A program made the translations under genes and the position numbers. The notes beneath the pieces are model-generated. The model saw nothing but the letters and a program-made list of their open reading frames with translations, made no database searches and was not told where the DNA came from. From Methanocella sp. (GTDB taxonomy: Archaea > Halobacteriota > Methanocellia > Methanocellales > Methanocellaceae), in NCBI RefSeq assembly GCF_035506375.1, contig NZ_DATJPM010000007.1:1-24511 (forward strand): 24,511 bases of DNA. The letters run 5' to 3'. How positions within the stretch are numbered: position 1 is the stretch's first letter; each line of letters opens with the position of its first letter. Of the stretch, positions 1 through 7,577 are shown in pieces.

Positions 1-11
1 TATAAAAAAAA

Positions 12-143
12 TTGGTGCCGCCTGGCGTAAACCTGGTGTGGTTGAAACAAGAGTGCTTACAAGCGGCACCAGGTTTACACCAGGCGGCACCAAAATATAA
101 TATAATCACCTGGCGGCACGGAGCTTACACCAGGCCGCACCAA
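12..143. repeat. Three copies of a ~37-bp GC-rich repeat
   Basis: Three related units lie at about 12-44 (forward), 64-93 (reverse) and 107-143 (reverse). The shared core, read in one direction, is TTGGTGCSGCCTGGYGTAA followed by a half such as GTGCCGC, so each unit has weak internal dyad symmetry. Copies 1 and 2 face each other and could form a stem of about 28 bp. A fourth copy is at 6614-6650. The units differ at several positions and the spacers are unequal. They lie between the window edge and the 3' end of the winged-helix gene. No function is assigned. Confidence 0.8.
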
Positions 144-179
144 GGATATTAAAAATTTAGAATGATATTATCGATTTAT

Positions 180-554
180 TTAAGCGATGATGATCTTTCC
201 GCCGCCATCGTCCTTGTCCTTCTTCGGCGACGGCGTCGCCGTGGCGTGGGCAATGTTCGCGGCGTGCTCCGCCGTGCCGGCGCTAAAGACGAGGTCGTAA
301 AGCATCTTGCCCATCTTGCTATTCCGGTCGTAGCGGTAATAGCTGGTCTTCCCGACCTTCCGGGTCTCGTGGATGACCTTGTACTTGAGGAGCCCGTCCT
401 TCATCTTGTTTACCTTTGCCTTCGATATCTTCAGGCGCTCGGCGACATCAGACAGGGTGAACTCGTTGCCGTGGTTGAAGACGAGATAAACGATGAGTTG
501 TGCGGATGAGGTCGGGCCGAAGATTTCAACAAGGGGAGATGTCGGGACTGTCAT
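180..554 (-). CDS. Winged-helix DNA-binding protein
   Basis: This is a 124-residue predicted winged helix-turn-helix regulator. Residues about 10-80 fit the fold: a helix starting at the FGPTSSAQ segment, a recognition region around LSDVAERLKISKAKVNKMKDG, and a wing at HETRKVGKTSYYRYD. The C-terminal tail is charged and Gly/Lys-rich with no visible ligand domain, so it may be a simple DNA-binding protein or an antitoxin-like regulator. The ATG at 554 has a GAGGTG ribosome-binding site 7 nt upstream. The DNA upstream is a structured non-coding block that could be its leader if transcription starts near 860. No partner gene is adjacent, and the target is unknown. Confidence 0.75.
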   Translation of the reverse strand: MTVPTSPLVEIFGPTSSAQLIVYLVFNHGNEFTLSDVAERLKISKAKVNKMKDGLLKYKVIHETRKVGKTSYYRYDRNSKMGKMLYDLVFSAGTAEHAANIAHATATPSPKKDKDDGGGKIIIA

Positions 555-640
555 GTATATGCACCTCGTTTTTTAGATAAAGCTAATACGGTGGCGGGGT
601 TCTTAAAGGCATCGATTCTAGAAGATATACCTTTTCGCGG

Positions 641-845
641 GTCGACGCCTTGCCTGATGGCAAGGCTACTCGGCGTTTTGGGTGCTACGATGTCGGGGCC
701 GGGCTTGCACCCTATTCGCACGGGCCTTCGGCCGTGCTCATACGCAAGCCCTAAGCAGCATTTTACTCTGATGAGAAAAATGCTCATTACCCCGCCATCT
801 CCGCATCGGCCTGATGGCCGACTGATGCCCAAAACGCCTCGACGA
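641..845. other. Multi-hairpin non-coding block with TGAT loops
   Basis: No convincing gene lies between 555 and 962, but the DNA is full of perfect inverted repeats. An 11-bp outer stem pairs 672-682 (GGCGTTTTGGG) with 828-838 (CCCAAAACGCC). Inside it are a stem 701-708/744-751 enclosing the hairpin 718-737, a hairpin 757-784 and a hairpin 806-821. Another hairpin, 647-666, lies just outside. Hairpins 647-666, 757-784 and 806-821 all have the same TGAT loop on the plus strand (ATCA on minus). This suggests a folded RNA with a multi-branch junction, but the strand is not determined. It could be a leader of the winged-helix gene (minus) or a free RNA. It matches no family I can name. Confidence 0.6.
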
Positions 846-962
846 CCTCGATATTACCATTTTAATTATCGACTGAATATCTATATGAGCAATGTAGAAT
901 TCTAAAAACTTTGCAAGCGGTGTGGCTCTTAAAGATATCAATATCTTGCAAAAATTAAATTA

Positions 963-1475
963 TTATAACATTACGGTATCGTTATAGGGGAATATAGATA
1001 CCATGTACTCTTCTGCCCCACCTCTTGTACCAGCAATTGTAATACCGCATGCTGAACCATAGAATATTTTTGCTTCTTTGGCAACTCCTGATAATTGCTC
1101 TTCAATTAGCGTTTCATTATCCGTATCTTTTATTTCTGTACAAATTTGAACATCTACAAAATCATAGTTTAATACATCATTAGGCCCTGTATTATAAGCC
1201 GTAAGCACATAGCCCTTTTGTAAGTTAGGATATTTAGACCAATTTATATTGTTTATTACATAATCATTTGGTGGTATATAAAAAGGATCAACAACTGAAG
1301 TAGAGTTAATATTTAGATTATCACTGCTGTTTGATTTGTTAGCTGAGTTGCTCGTATTATTAGATTGTAACAGATTATTTATATTTATTATTTTATTATT
1401 TGTTGCCATAAGACAAACAATCAACACAACTATAACAATAAAAGATGAAGTAAAGAGCCAATATTTTAATCTCAT
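963..1475 (-). CDS. AT-rich membrane-anchored/secreted protein, unknown function
   Basis: This 170-residue protein was not recognised. Residues about 5-24 are a strong hydrophobic segment after a short basic start (MRLKYW), which fits a signal anchor or uncleaved signal peptide. An Asn/Ser-rich linker (about 27-60) follows, then an extracellular domain with two cysteines (in VQICTEI and GSACGI) that could form a disulfide. The gene is much more AT-rich than its neighbours and uses many AT-ending codons, which suggests recent acquisition. The start ATG has the ribosome-binding site AAGGTGAT 3 nt upstream. It lies 27 nt after the large pilin-like gene and is probably co-transcribed with it, so it may belong to the same surface structure. 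Confidence 0.65.
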   Translation of the reverse strand: MRLKYWLFTSSFIVIVVLIVCLMATNNKIININNLLQSNNTSNSANKSNSSDNLNINSTSVVDPFYIPPNDYVINNINWSKYPNLQKGYVLTAYNTGPNDVLNYDFVDVQICTEIKDTDNETLIEEQLSGVAKEAKIFYGSACGITIAGTRGGAEEYMVSIFPYNDTVML

Positions 1476-1502
1476 ATTATCACCTTACAATAATTTAATT
1501 AT

Positions 1503-3014
1503 CTAGATCTGTCTAAACGTAACTTTACCTACGTCCATATACCTATTCATATAAAATTGAATACCACCGCTACAACCATCTTTATATAGCTTATAATTGC
1601 CTTCAGGTCCGCCTATATCCCAATCCGAATATGGATAGCTTGGATCACTTGCACCAGCACTTGATCTTTGTAATCTATTCCCTAATGGGCCATCATAATA
1701 AAACCCAATCGGACCAAGATACGGTTGGCCATATGATGAATATAGAATCATCTTTCCATGTGCATTATAGTGTGGAACCGGCGTCGGCGTGGGGGATGCG
1801 GGCGGATTATTCGTCGGCGCGGGCGTTGGGGTGGGCGTGGCGACAGCCTTCACATTGATGGTATGACCGGCGATCTGGCCGAACAGGTAGTGGTTCGACC
1901 ACATCATCCGGTATTGCGTGTAATAGCTACCGGCGGCAGGCGCTTTGATCCTGAACGTGAACGTGTAGTCGATGCCGTTGCGGACGACCGTGCCGGGGAC
2001 CATGAGTATGCGGTCGCTTGTGCCATTGAACTTGTAGGCGGCGCCGGACGTGCCGTCGACCATGGCCAGATAAACGGGGTCTGTGCCGGAGGCAGGCCAG
2101 GCGGCGGTGCCCGTATTCCGCATGACGATGCTGACGGTCACCGTCTCTCCCGGAGTCATATCGTCCGGCATGTTAACGGAGACGACCTGTGAATCGTGAT
2201 AGGAATTGACGACGTGCACGGGTTGGGAAAACTCGTCGCCGAACCAGCCGAAATCCGTACAGTACATGCGGTAGCCCATGGTGTATTCGCCCGCAGCGGG
2301 CGCAATCAGCGACAGGCTGAACGGATGGCCCTCGTGCGGCTGGACGTTCTGGCCGTCCATGCCGATGGCGGACAGAGCTATCGTAGAGCCGTTCGGGGAC
2401 AGACTGTAGCCGGCAGTATCGTTCCAGGCCAGGTAGCCCGTATTCGAATAGTTAATGCTGAAATCGTAGGGATCGCCGGCGGTCATGGTCTCCGGCGCGT
2501 CGTCATCGACGTAAACGGCGTCCGGGTAGGGGCGGAATATCGTCTCGAACGTACTGGAGGCGATGGGGGACATATCGCCGTGGTCGTCGTAGGCGACGGC
2601 CTCGACATGATAGCTTCCTTCGAGGTAGCGCCGGGATGAGCTGGTCCACGAATCATTCGAGAGGCCGGCCTTCTTCCATGGGCCGCCATTAAGGCGGAAA
2701 TATACGAGGCTGGCGTTTCTCCCGGGAGCGGCGTGGACGATGCCCGAAATGCTCGTGTAGCGGTCCGTATAGAAGCGGCTGCCATCCACGGGCTCCGTAA
2801 TGGACACGGAAGGCGCGCTCTCGCTGAACGACACGTCATTCCGGGCGCCCCACACTTTAAAGCTGCCGAAGTCCAGGGCGGCCGAGGCGATGTTATCGCC
2901 TATCGTGCTCTTGACCGCCAGCGCGGCGATCAGGATGACCGCCAGAAGCACTAAAGAGCCCTGCAATTCGGATATGCCCCGCTCGCAGCCAAGGAAACGC
3001 CTCACCATGCTCAC
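1503..3014 (-). CDS. Large pilin-like surface protein with Ig-like domains
   Basis: This protein of about 503 residues begins like an archaeal type IV pilin: a short basic leader, the motif ERGISELQG, then about 20 hydrophobic residues (LVLLAVILIAALAV). Residues about 70-165 look like an Ig-type domain of the SVSITEPVDGS kind. Two repeats follow (about 170-270 and 275-390) that resemble NBR1-type Ig domains, with motifs such as VxVRNTGTAAW and AGSYTxxYRM. A Thr/Pro linker (about 392-414) leads to a C-terminal domain of about 90 residues. DNA for that last domain (1503 to about 1770) is clearly more AT-rich than the rest, as if the tip were exchanged. The GTG start overlaps the previous stop (GTGA); an ATG at 3008 is the alternative. 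It is probably a surface adhesin or minor pilin. Confidence 0.75.
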   Translation of the reverse strand: MSMVRRFLGCERGISELQGSLVLLAVILIAALAVKSTIGDNIASAALDFGSFKVWGARNDVSFSESAPSVSITEPVDGSRFYTDRYTSISGIVHAAPGRNASLVYFRLNGGPWKKAGLSNDSWTSSSRRYLEGSYHVEAVAYDDHGDMSPIASSTFETIFRPYPDAVYVDDDAPETMTAGDPYDFSINYSNTGYLAWNDTAGYSLSPNGSTIALSAIGMDGQNVQPHEGHPFSLSLIAPAAGEYTMGYRMYCTDFGWFGDEFSQPVHVVNSYHDSQVVSVNMPDDMTPGETVTVSIVMRNTGTAAWPASGTDPVYLAMVDGTSGAAYKFNGTSDRILMVPGTVVRNGIDYTFTFRIKAPAAGSYYTQYRMMWSNHYLFGQIAGHTINVKAVATPTPTPAPTNNPPASPTPTPVPHYNAHGKMILYSSYGQPYLGPIGFYYDGPLGNRLQRSSAGASDPSYPYSDWDIGGPEGNYKLYKDGCSGGIQFYMNRYMDVGKVTFRQI

Positions 3015-3616
3015 CTGTTAAAGGACGTGACGGGAACGAAGGCTCCTCCATGCTGCCATTTTAAGGAACACGAGGCCTTGCCTATGTCCGGGTAGAAGAA
3101 CTTCAGCTTCATGGGGTGGTTACCTTTTGTAAGCGTTAGCGTGAAGGTCTTAGACTGGGGATTGTCAGGCTTTTTGTTATCCGCCGCCAGATCGCCGTCG
3201 ATCCAGAGCCACGCCTGGCTTGAGCTTTCCAGCTCGAGCGTATAGCTCCCGGCCTGCGGCACGTATAGATATCCGGACCACAGGGCCATCCCGAGGGTTG
3301 AGGGAGCGCTGGCGGGCACCGAGCTGGAGTTCAGGGCTATTGAGTAATCCGTACGCTCCAGCGCCAGGCTCTTGAAGACGATATCTTCGGAGTCCCCCGA
3401 GGTGAAATCGCTGTGCCCGCTATCGGCCGCATAGTAGAAGCAATACAGCCCCTTGCTCAGGCCGCTATCGCCATAGCCGGCGAGCTGCGCGGCCGCTTCG
3501 CCGCCCTGCCTCGACGTCGTCGAGAGCACGACTCCCGAGACGGCGAGGGCCGCCACGAGCACGATGCCGATGGACAGCACCGTGTAGAAAGCGTCCGCGA
3601 CCCCCTGGTCGTCCAT
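3011..3616 (-). CDS. Pilin-like protein with PA14-like display domain
   Basis: This 201-residue protein starts with a pilin-type N terminus: DDQGVADAF followed by a hydrophobic stretch at about 12-32. From about residue 50 it resembles a PA14/GLEYA-type beta-sandwich: an initial GLYCFYYA, then WSGYLYVPQAGSYTLELES, WLWIDGDLAADN, and a closing run ending KLKFFYPD. PA14 modules commonly bind carbohydrate or act in adhesion, so a glycan-binding pilin is likely but inferred. The start overlaps the preceding stop by one base (TGATG), and its own stop overlaps the start of the next gene. All three pilin-like genes therefore appear translationally coupled. Confidence 0.75.
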   Translation of the reverse strand: MDDQGVADAFYTVLSIGIVLVAALAVSGVVLSTTSRQGGEAAAQLAGYGDSGLSKGLYCFYYAADSGHSDFTSGDSEDIVFKSLALERTDYSIALNSSSVPASAPSTLGMALWSGYLYVPQAGSYTLELESSSQAWLWIDGDLAADNKKPDNPQSKTFTLTLTKGNHPMKLKFFYPDIGKASCSLKWQHGGAFVPVTSFNR

Positions 3617-4074
3617 CAGCGCGCCACCAGCACCATCATGCCTATCTGCTGCTTGGACTGGGTATCCGATATTTTGATGGTGTACCTGCTGCCGGAAACG
3701 ATCGTCATGCCCGTGAGCTGTATGGCCGACGTCTGCATGCCCGAGCTGATGGTGGCCGGGGTCACCGTATTAGGCACGGTCAAACTACCCACTTGCACTC
3801 CGTTACTGTCGAACACGCTCAAGGCCAGCTGTGCCACGTTCAGCGGGTCTCCCGACTCGTGGTTGAGCAGCAGCGTCGGGCTGGCGCCGCCGTTGAGCAC
3901 GCCCGACAGGCTGGCCTTGGGTGTGCCGGCGAGCACCTGAAGCTGCCCGCCCCTCGATAATACTAAGGAGCCGATCATCAGTCCCACGATCACCACTATG
4001 GCGATCATCAGTATGCTATACATGGCGTTCTCCACGCCTCTGTCGTCATCCAGGAATTTCCAGATACCTTTCAT
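3616..4074 (-). CDS. Archaeal type IV pilin-like protein
   Basis: This 152-residue protein has the layout of archaeal type IV pilins. A charged leader ending in DDDRGVENAM is followed by about 25 hydrophobic residues (SILMIAIVVIVGLMIGSLVL), which would form the filament core after prepilin-peptidase cleavage near RG-VE. The rest is a small Ser/Thr/Val-rich beta domain with no cysteines. It is the first gene of a minus-strand operon of four. A GAGGTAA ribosome-binding site lies 5 nt before the ATG. It is probably the main or core pilin, with the two downstream genes supplying display domains. No pilus ATPase or membrane platform gene is in the window. Confidence 0.8.
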   Translation of the reverse strand: MKGIWKFLDDDRGVENAMYSILMIAIVVIVGLMIGSLVLSRGGQLQVLAGTPKASLSGVLNGGASPTLLLNHESGDPLNVAQLALSVFDSNGVQVGSLTVPNTVTPATISSGMQTSAIQLTGMTIVSGSRYTIKISDTQSKQQIGMMVLVAR

Positions 4075-4250
4075 TATAGTTACCTCTTAATTTACATATT
4101 ATTGCAAATAAGTAAGTTGCAATTTTTTGATATAAAACTTTCGCCTGGGCACCAAACCCATGTATGGTAAAAAAAATCCAGGGTTGGCGGTGCAAAACCG
4201 TTAATTTCGTCCCTATAATAGATAATTCAGCGCGAGAAACGTTTCTTAGT
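4075..4250. promoter_or_regulatory. Divergent promoter region, pilin operon and flavodoxin
   Basis: This 176-bp AT-rich gap separates the minus-strand pilin operon from the plus-strand flavodoxin gene. On the plus strand CTATAATAGAT at about 4212-4222 is a TATA-box candidate. Its expected start site, about 25 bp on, falls near the ATG at 4251, so that transcript may be almost leaderless. On the minus strand the AT-rich stretch around 4095-4125 probably holds the pilin promoter, but no single box stands out. Confidence 0.45.
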
Positions 4251-4868
4251 ATGGCTAACAAGCTTGCCCTCATAATCTACGATACCAAGTACGGCTCGAC
4301 CGAGCAGATCGCCCACTGGGTGGCCGAGGGCATTAACGACGCGGATATTCGGCACGTGGAGGACGTGACCTCGCTGTTCTATGATCTAATAGTCATCGGC
4401 TCGCCAGTCTATAACGACGCCCCTTCTTCCCACATCATGGCCTTCCTCGACAGGTACAAAGAAAACCTCGCCAACAAGCGCCTGGCCGTCTTCACCGTGA
4501 GCCTGCCCTATAACATGACTCCCGAGCGCGCCCGGAGCTATAGCGGCGTCCAGCCTCTAATGGATATCACGTGCAAGATCAAGGGCACGGTCATTGATAC
4601 TAAGGCGTTCCTCGGCAAGGTCGAGGAGAAGGACCTCACGGCTCTCGACAAACTCTCATTACGCATCCAGTACTTCTTAAAAGGCTACGAGCTCAAGGAC
4701 GCCAACTACATGGACCGGGACGAGGCCATCGCCTGGGGCCGGCGGCTGCTTGAGCTGGCCACGAGGATGCCCGAACCGGTGACGAAGGAGAGGAAAGATA
4801 GAAAGATCGGCGGCTCTACGGAAGTGCCCGGGCACAAGGGCAACGGGCAGAAAGAAGAAAAGAAATAA
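4251..4868 (+). CDS. Flavodoxin-domain protein
   Basis: This protein of about 205 residues has a flavodoxin-like fold. The phosphate loop for FMN is visible near the N terminus (LALIIYDTKYGSTEQIA), and IVIGSPVYNDAPSS fits the second FMN-contacting loop. Single-domain proteins of this type in methanogens transfer electrons or resemble HemG-type protoporphyrinogen oxidase; the exact partner cannot be told. The last ~35 residues are a Lys/Glu-rich tail outside the fold. I chose the ATG at 4251 because the flavodoxin core begins right there and a TATA box lies about 30 bp upstream. An in-frame extension to 4164 adds 29 residues that do not look like part of the fold. Confidence 0.85.
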   Translation: MANKLALIIYDTKYGSTEQIAHWVAEGINDADIRHVEDVTSLFYDLIVIGSPVYNDAPSSHIMAFLDRYKENLANKRLAVFTVSLPYNMTPERARSYSGVQPLMDITCKIKGTVIDTKAFLGKVEEKDLTALDKLSLRIQYFLKGYELKDANYMDRDEAIAWGRRLLELATRMPEPVTKERKDRKIGGSTEVPGHKGNGQKEEKK

Positions 4869-4870
4869 GA

Positions 4871-5359
4871 TTAAACGCTGAGGGGCCTCTCCTCAGAGGG
4901 CTCCTCATCCGAGGACATGCGCAGGATCTCGATGCCAGCCTGCTTTAAAAATTGTATGGACATCTCATCGGGGTACCCGTTCTGGAAAACGACCCGCTTC
5001 ATTTTAGCGTTGATGATCATCTTGGTGCAAAGGATGCACGGCTGGTGGGTGCAGTAGACTGTGGCGCCCTCGATGGACACGCCGTGGATGGCGGCCTGGA
5101 TTATGGCGTTCTGCTCCGCGTGCACGGCCCGGCACATCTCGTGTCTCGTACCATGGGCGATGTTCTCCTTCTCCCGGATGCAGCCGATATCCAGGCAGTG
5201 CTCGAACCCATGCGGGGCGCCGTTGTAGCCGGTGGACAGGATCTGGCCATCCTTCACGATTACGGCCCCCACGTGGATGCGCAGGCAGGTAGACCGCTTT
5301 GCCACTACGTTGGCGATCTCCATGAAATACTCATCGTGGGTGGGCCTCTCTTGCTTCAT
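4871..5359 (-). CDS. dCMP deaminase family protein
   Basis: This 162-residue cytidine/deoxycytidylate deaminase-family enzyme is predicted to deaminate dCMP to dUMP for thymidylate synthesis in the cytoplasm. The zinc and catalytic motifs are intact: HAEQNAI (zinc His and catalytic Glu) and PCILCTKMI (two zinc Cys). The N-terminal part has GAVIVKDGQILSTGYNG, typical of the family, and CLDIGCIRE may form the extra zinc site seen in some dCMP deaminases. The ATG at 5359 follows a GAGATGAT ribosome-binding site. It lies 4 nt after the deoxyhypusine synthase stop, so the two are probably one operon. A longer in-frame start at 5461 would overlap dys and adds low-complexity residues. Confidence 0.88.
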   Translation of the reverse strand: MKQERPTHDEYFMEIANVVAKRSTCLRIHVGAVIVKDGQILSTGYNGAPHGFEHCLDIGCIREKENIAHGTRHEMCRAVHAEQNAIIQAAIHGVSIEGATVYCTHQPCILCTKMIINAKMKRVVFQNGYPDEMSIQFLKQAGIEILRMSSDEEPSEERPLSV

Positions 5360-5363
5360 ACGA

Positions 5364-6449
5364 TCATCTCTTCTTTTTGGACGGCTTAGCCTTTTGCTTC
5401 TCAAGGACGGCGTACTTGAGCTTGAGCTTCCTGCCACTCCAGTCGTACTGTGGTACGGCACGCTTCTTCAGGTATGTTTTAGTTTTTTGGGCGAGCGCGT
5501 GGCTCACGATGGGCAAAGCGATCGTGGCGTCGGTAAACACCTGCACCTTGGGCGCCACGGCGTTGATCTTGCCCCAGGACACGGCCTCCTCGAAAGTGCA
5601 GCCGCTCAGGCCTCCCCAGTGCGGGGCGTCGGTCGTATACTGGATGGCGTAGCTGTGGCCCTCGATGGGCAATCCCAGGATCGAGGCGATGACCTCGGTC
5701 TGCTGGATGAAGTTCTTGGGCACGCCGCCGCCCACGTAGATGACGCCGGTCTTCTTCGAGTTTTCTATTATTTGGGTGATGTCGTCGACGTCCTTCATCT
5801 GGTCGACGTTGATGACGCGGCCGCCTCGCCTCGCCACCATCAGGCCGATGCCGATGGAGCTGTCGCATAAGGCTGGCACGAAGATTGGCACGTTGTGCAC
5901 GTAGGCGCTCACGACGACGGAGTCGTGGTCCGCCCCCTGCTCATAGAGCCACTTGCCCAGCAGGAACATGAACTCCCTGGACGAATATGGCTTATTCGGC
6001 TCCAGCGTGGCGCTGAAGTCGGCGATGATGTGGTCGGTCTTCCGGAAATGCTCCTCCACAGCGAACACGTCGTAGATCCGGTCGACGCCCTCCTTGAAGA
6101 GCGCCTCGTCGTTAGCCGAGTGCGAGCCGACGTAGTGGCGGCCGCCCAGCGACTCGTGGATGTCGTGGAACATGTTGGCGCCGGTGCTCACTAAACAGTC
6201 GATCATACGGTTCTGGATGAAGTACGCGACGATCTTGCGCATGCCGGCAGGGCACATTGCGCCAGTCAGGCCCATGAAGATGGTGAGATTGCTATCCTTG
6301 AGCATGTGGGCCCAGGTCTCGACGGACTCGCCCAGCTTGCGGCCCTGGAAGCCGGTGCTGGCCATGGCGTCCATTAGCTCCGACACCGACTTGTCGGTCA
6401 CCGTGATGGGCACCGTGGGCCTCTGAAGATATTTACTTGTCCTGGCCAT
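5364..6449 (-). CDS. dys: Deoxyhypusine synthase
   Basis: This 361-residue enzyme transfers the aminobutyl group of spermidine (NAD-dependent) to a lysine of initiation factor aIF5A, the first step of hypusine formation. The active-site lysine motif EEAVSWGKI is present with the lysine at residue 294. The NAD-binding and substrate segments MGLTGAM, STGANMFHD, YVGGGVPKNF and HWGGLSGCTFEEA match the family. Length agrees with archaeal and eukaryotic enzymes; the last ~35 residues are a basic tail rich in Lys. A minus-strand TATA-like AAATTTATAT at about 6489-6498 would place the transcript start near 6470. The aIF5A substrate gene is not in the window. Confidence 0.95.
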   Translation of the reverse strand: MARTSKYLQRPTVPITVTDKSVSELMDAMASTGFQGRKLGESVETWAHMLKDSNLTIFMGLTGAMCPAGMRKIVAYFIQNRMIDCLVSTGANMFHDIHESLGGRHYVGSHSANDEALFKEGVDRIYDVFAVEEHFRKTDHIIADFSATLEPNKPYSSREFMFLLGKWLYEQGADHDSVVVSAYVHNVPIFVPALCDSSIGIGLMVARRGGRVINVDQMKDVDDITQIIENSKKTGVIYVGGGVPKNFIQQTEVIASILGLPIEGHSYAIQYTTDAPHWGGLSGCTFEEAVSWGKINAVAPKVQVFTDATIALPIVSHALAQKTKTYLKKRAVPQYDWSGRKLKLKYAVLEKQKAKPSKKKR

Positions 6450-6754
6450 AGTCGTCCTCTCTTTTGAAAGTAAGAGCGGACTCCTCGGATATAAATTTTT
6501 AGTTACCCTCCCATATTTAAAGCAGCCAAAAAATTATAAGTTTCTCGAAGATTTTTTAGCCTCAAAGTTACTCGAAATTGGCTTTAAGTTCTCAAAGATT
6601 TATTAAAAATAAGTTGGTGCGGCTTGGTGTAACCTTAGTGCCGCTTGATGATATAATAAATATTTATTAATGTCTTCGTGTAGCTTCAGGCCCGCTTAGA
6701 GTAGCTTCGTGGCTGAAAAGGCCTTTGAGAGTTCCTAAAAATTTTTTACGTGGC
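6450..6754. other. Intergenic spacer with promoter and repeat copy
   Basis: No gene was found in this spacer. It contains the dys promoter (TATA around 6489-6498, minus), then an AT-rich stretch with short echoing pieces such as CTCGAAGATTTTTTAG and TCTCAAAGATTTATT. The fourth copy of the 37-bp repeat is at 6614-6650. GCTTCGTGGCTGAA at about 6701-6714 recurs in related form near 9709 and, inverted, near 9610, so small dispersed sequence relics are shared with the 9600 region. It ends at the 3' end of the NrpR-like gene. Confidence 0.6.
6614..6650 (+). repeat. Fourth copy of the 37-bp repeat
   Basis: The sequence TTGGTGCGGCTTGGTGTAA followed by CCTTAGTGCCGCTTGATG matches the third unit at 107-143 (reverse strand) in layout and most bases. 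Unlike the left cluster it is a single copy, between dys and the NrpR-like gene. This shows the element is dispersed and not only a local tandem array. Confidence 0.75.
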
Positions 6755-7504
6755 TTACGCTAATTTCTTCATCTCGTGGAAATCGAGCGTGCCCTTGATG
6801 GCCTTGGTGATGATGGGAATACCGGATTCCTGCACGGCGGCCATGGGGTTGGTGCCGCCCGTGATGATGACGCCCAGATGGTCCCGGTCCACGTCGACTC
6901 CCAGCACGGGCGTGTTGGGCTCGCCGACGTCCAGGATGCCGTAGAAGCCCGCCGTCAGCAGCCGGTTGATGGTATGGTCCACGTCGTCCTTGGCGGTCAT
7001 GGGCACCTCCCGGAAGTTCGCCAGTATCTTGCCCGAGCCCGTCCGGGTCATCTCTTTTACGGACGTCAGCTCCTGGGACATGAGCACCTCGAGCGGGTCG
7101 ATGGTCGTGCTGTCGTAGCGGATCATGTCGGTGAAGCGGATTGGCTGCCTGTCTTTTACCTGCACGATGCCACCGAACTTGGGGCGCACGGGTATGCCTT
7201 GCTTCAGGAAAACGCCATCGATGGTTATGCTGCAGGCCGTCGCGATGCCCGCCTTGCCTTCTGCGATGCGGTAGCCGCTGAAGACCTCTCCCTCGTCGAA
7301 TAGTTTAATGTACGAGCACACGGACAGGCCGCTGTACATGACCTGCCTGAACAGCTCGAGCACCTCGTCCAGGCTCTTCTTATCGACCACAGAAAGATTG
7401 ACCACGATATCGCCGTCACGGGTTTTGGGATTGAAGGTGACGTTAAACATGATCTCCTCGATCCGGGCGTTTGTGAACAACATCTCCTGTTTCGCTTCGG
7501 ACAT
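6755..7504 (-). CDS. NrpR-type effector domain protein without HTH
   Basis: This protein of about 249 residues corresponds to a single NrpR/DUF128 domain, the 2-oxoglutarate-sensing part of the archaeal nitrogen repressor. Typical segments are GIATACSITIDGVFLKQGIPV, the FTDMIRYDSTTIDPLEVL stretch, GSGKILANFREVP and GVIITGGTNPMAAVQE. No N-terminal winged-helix domain precedes it. In Methanosarcina, NrpRI carries the HTH and NrpRII is a separate protein with the NrpR domain only, bridging to the transcription machinery; this gene resembles NrpRII. The start is placed at the ATG at 7504; a TTG two codons upstream is possible. An AT-rich TATA-like stretch at about 7515-7530 suggests a short or absent leader. 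The NrpRI partner and nif/gln targets are not in the window. Confidence 0.8.
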   Translation of the reverse strand: MSEAKQEMLFTNARIEEIMFNVTFNPKTRDGDIVVNLSVVDKKSLDEVLELFRQVMYSGLSVCSYIKLFDEGEVFSGYRIAEGKAGIATACSITIDGVFLKQGIPVRPKFGGIVQVKDRQPIRFTDMIRYDSTTIDPLEVLMSQELTSVKEMTRTGSGKILANFREVPMTAKDDVDHTINRLLTAGFYGILDVGEPNTPVLGVDVDRDHLGVIITGGTNPMAAVQESGIPIITKAIKGTLDFHEMKKLA

Positions 7505-7577
7505 AGGCAACCCACAATTTATTTAACCCTAAAGGTTATCTATTTTTGGACTTAGATAAAGTCCAAAAGGAGTTACG

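Noticed and set aside
12..143. Possible CRISPR array from the three repeats
   Set aside because: Copies are in mixed orientation, differ in sequence and have unequal spacers; no cas gene is nearby.
591..905. Short open frames across the 555-962 gap on both strands
   Set aside because: Their composition follows the inverted repeats, they overlap each other, and none has a ribosome-binding site or family pattern.
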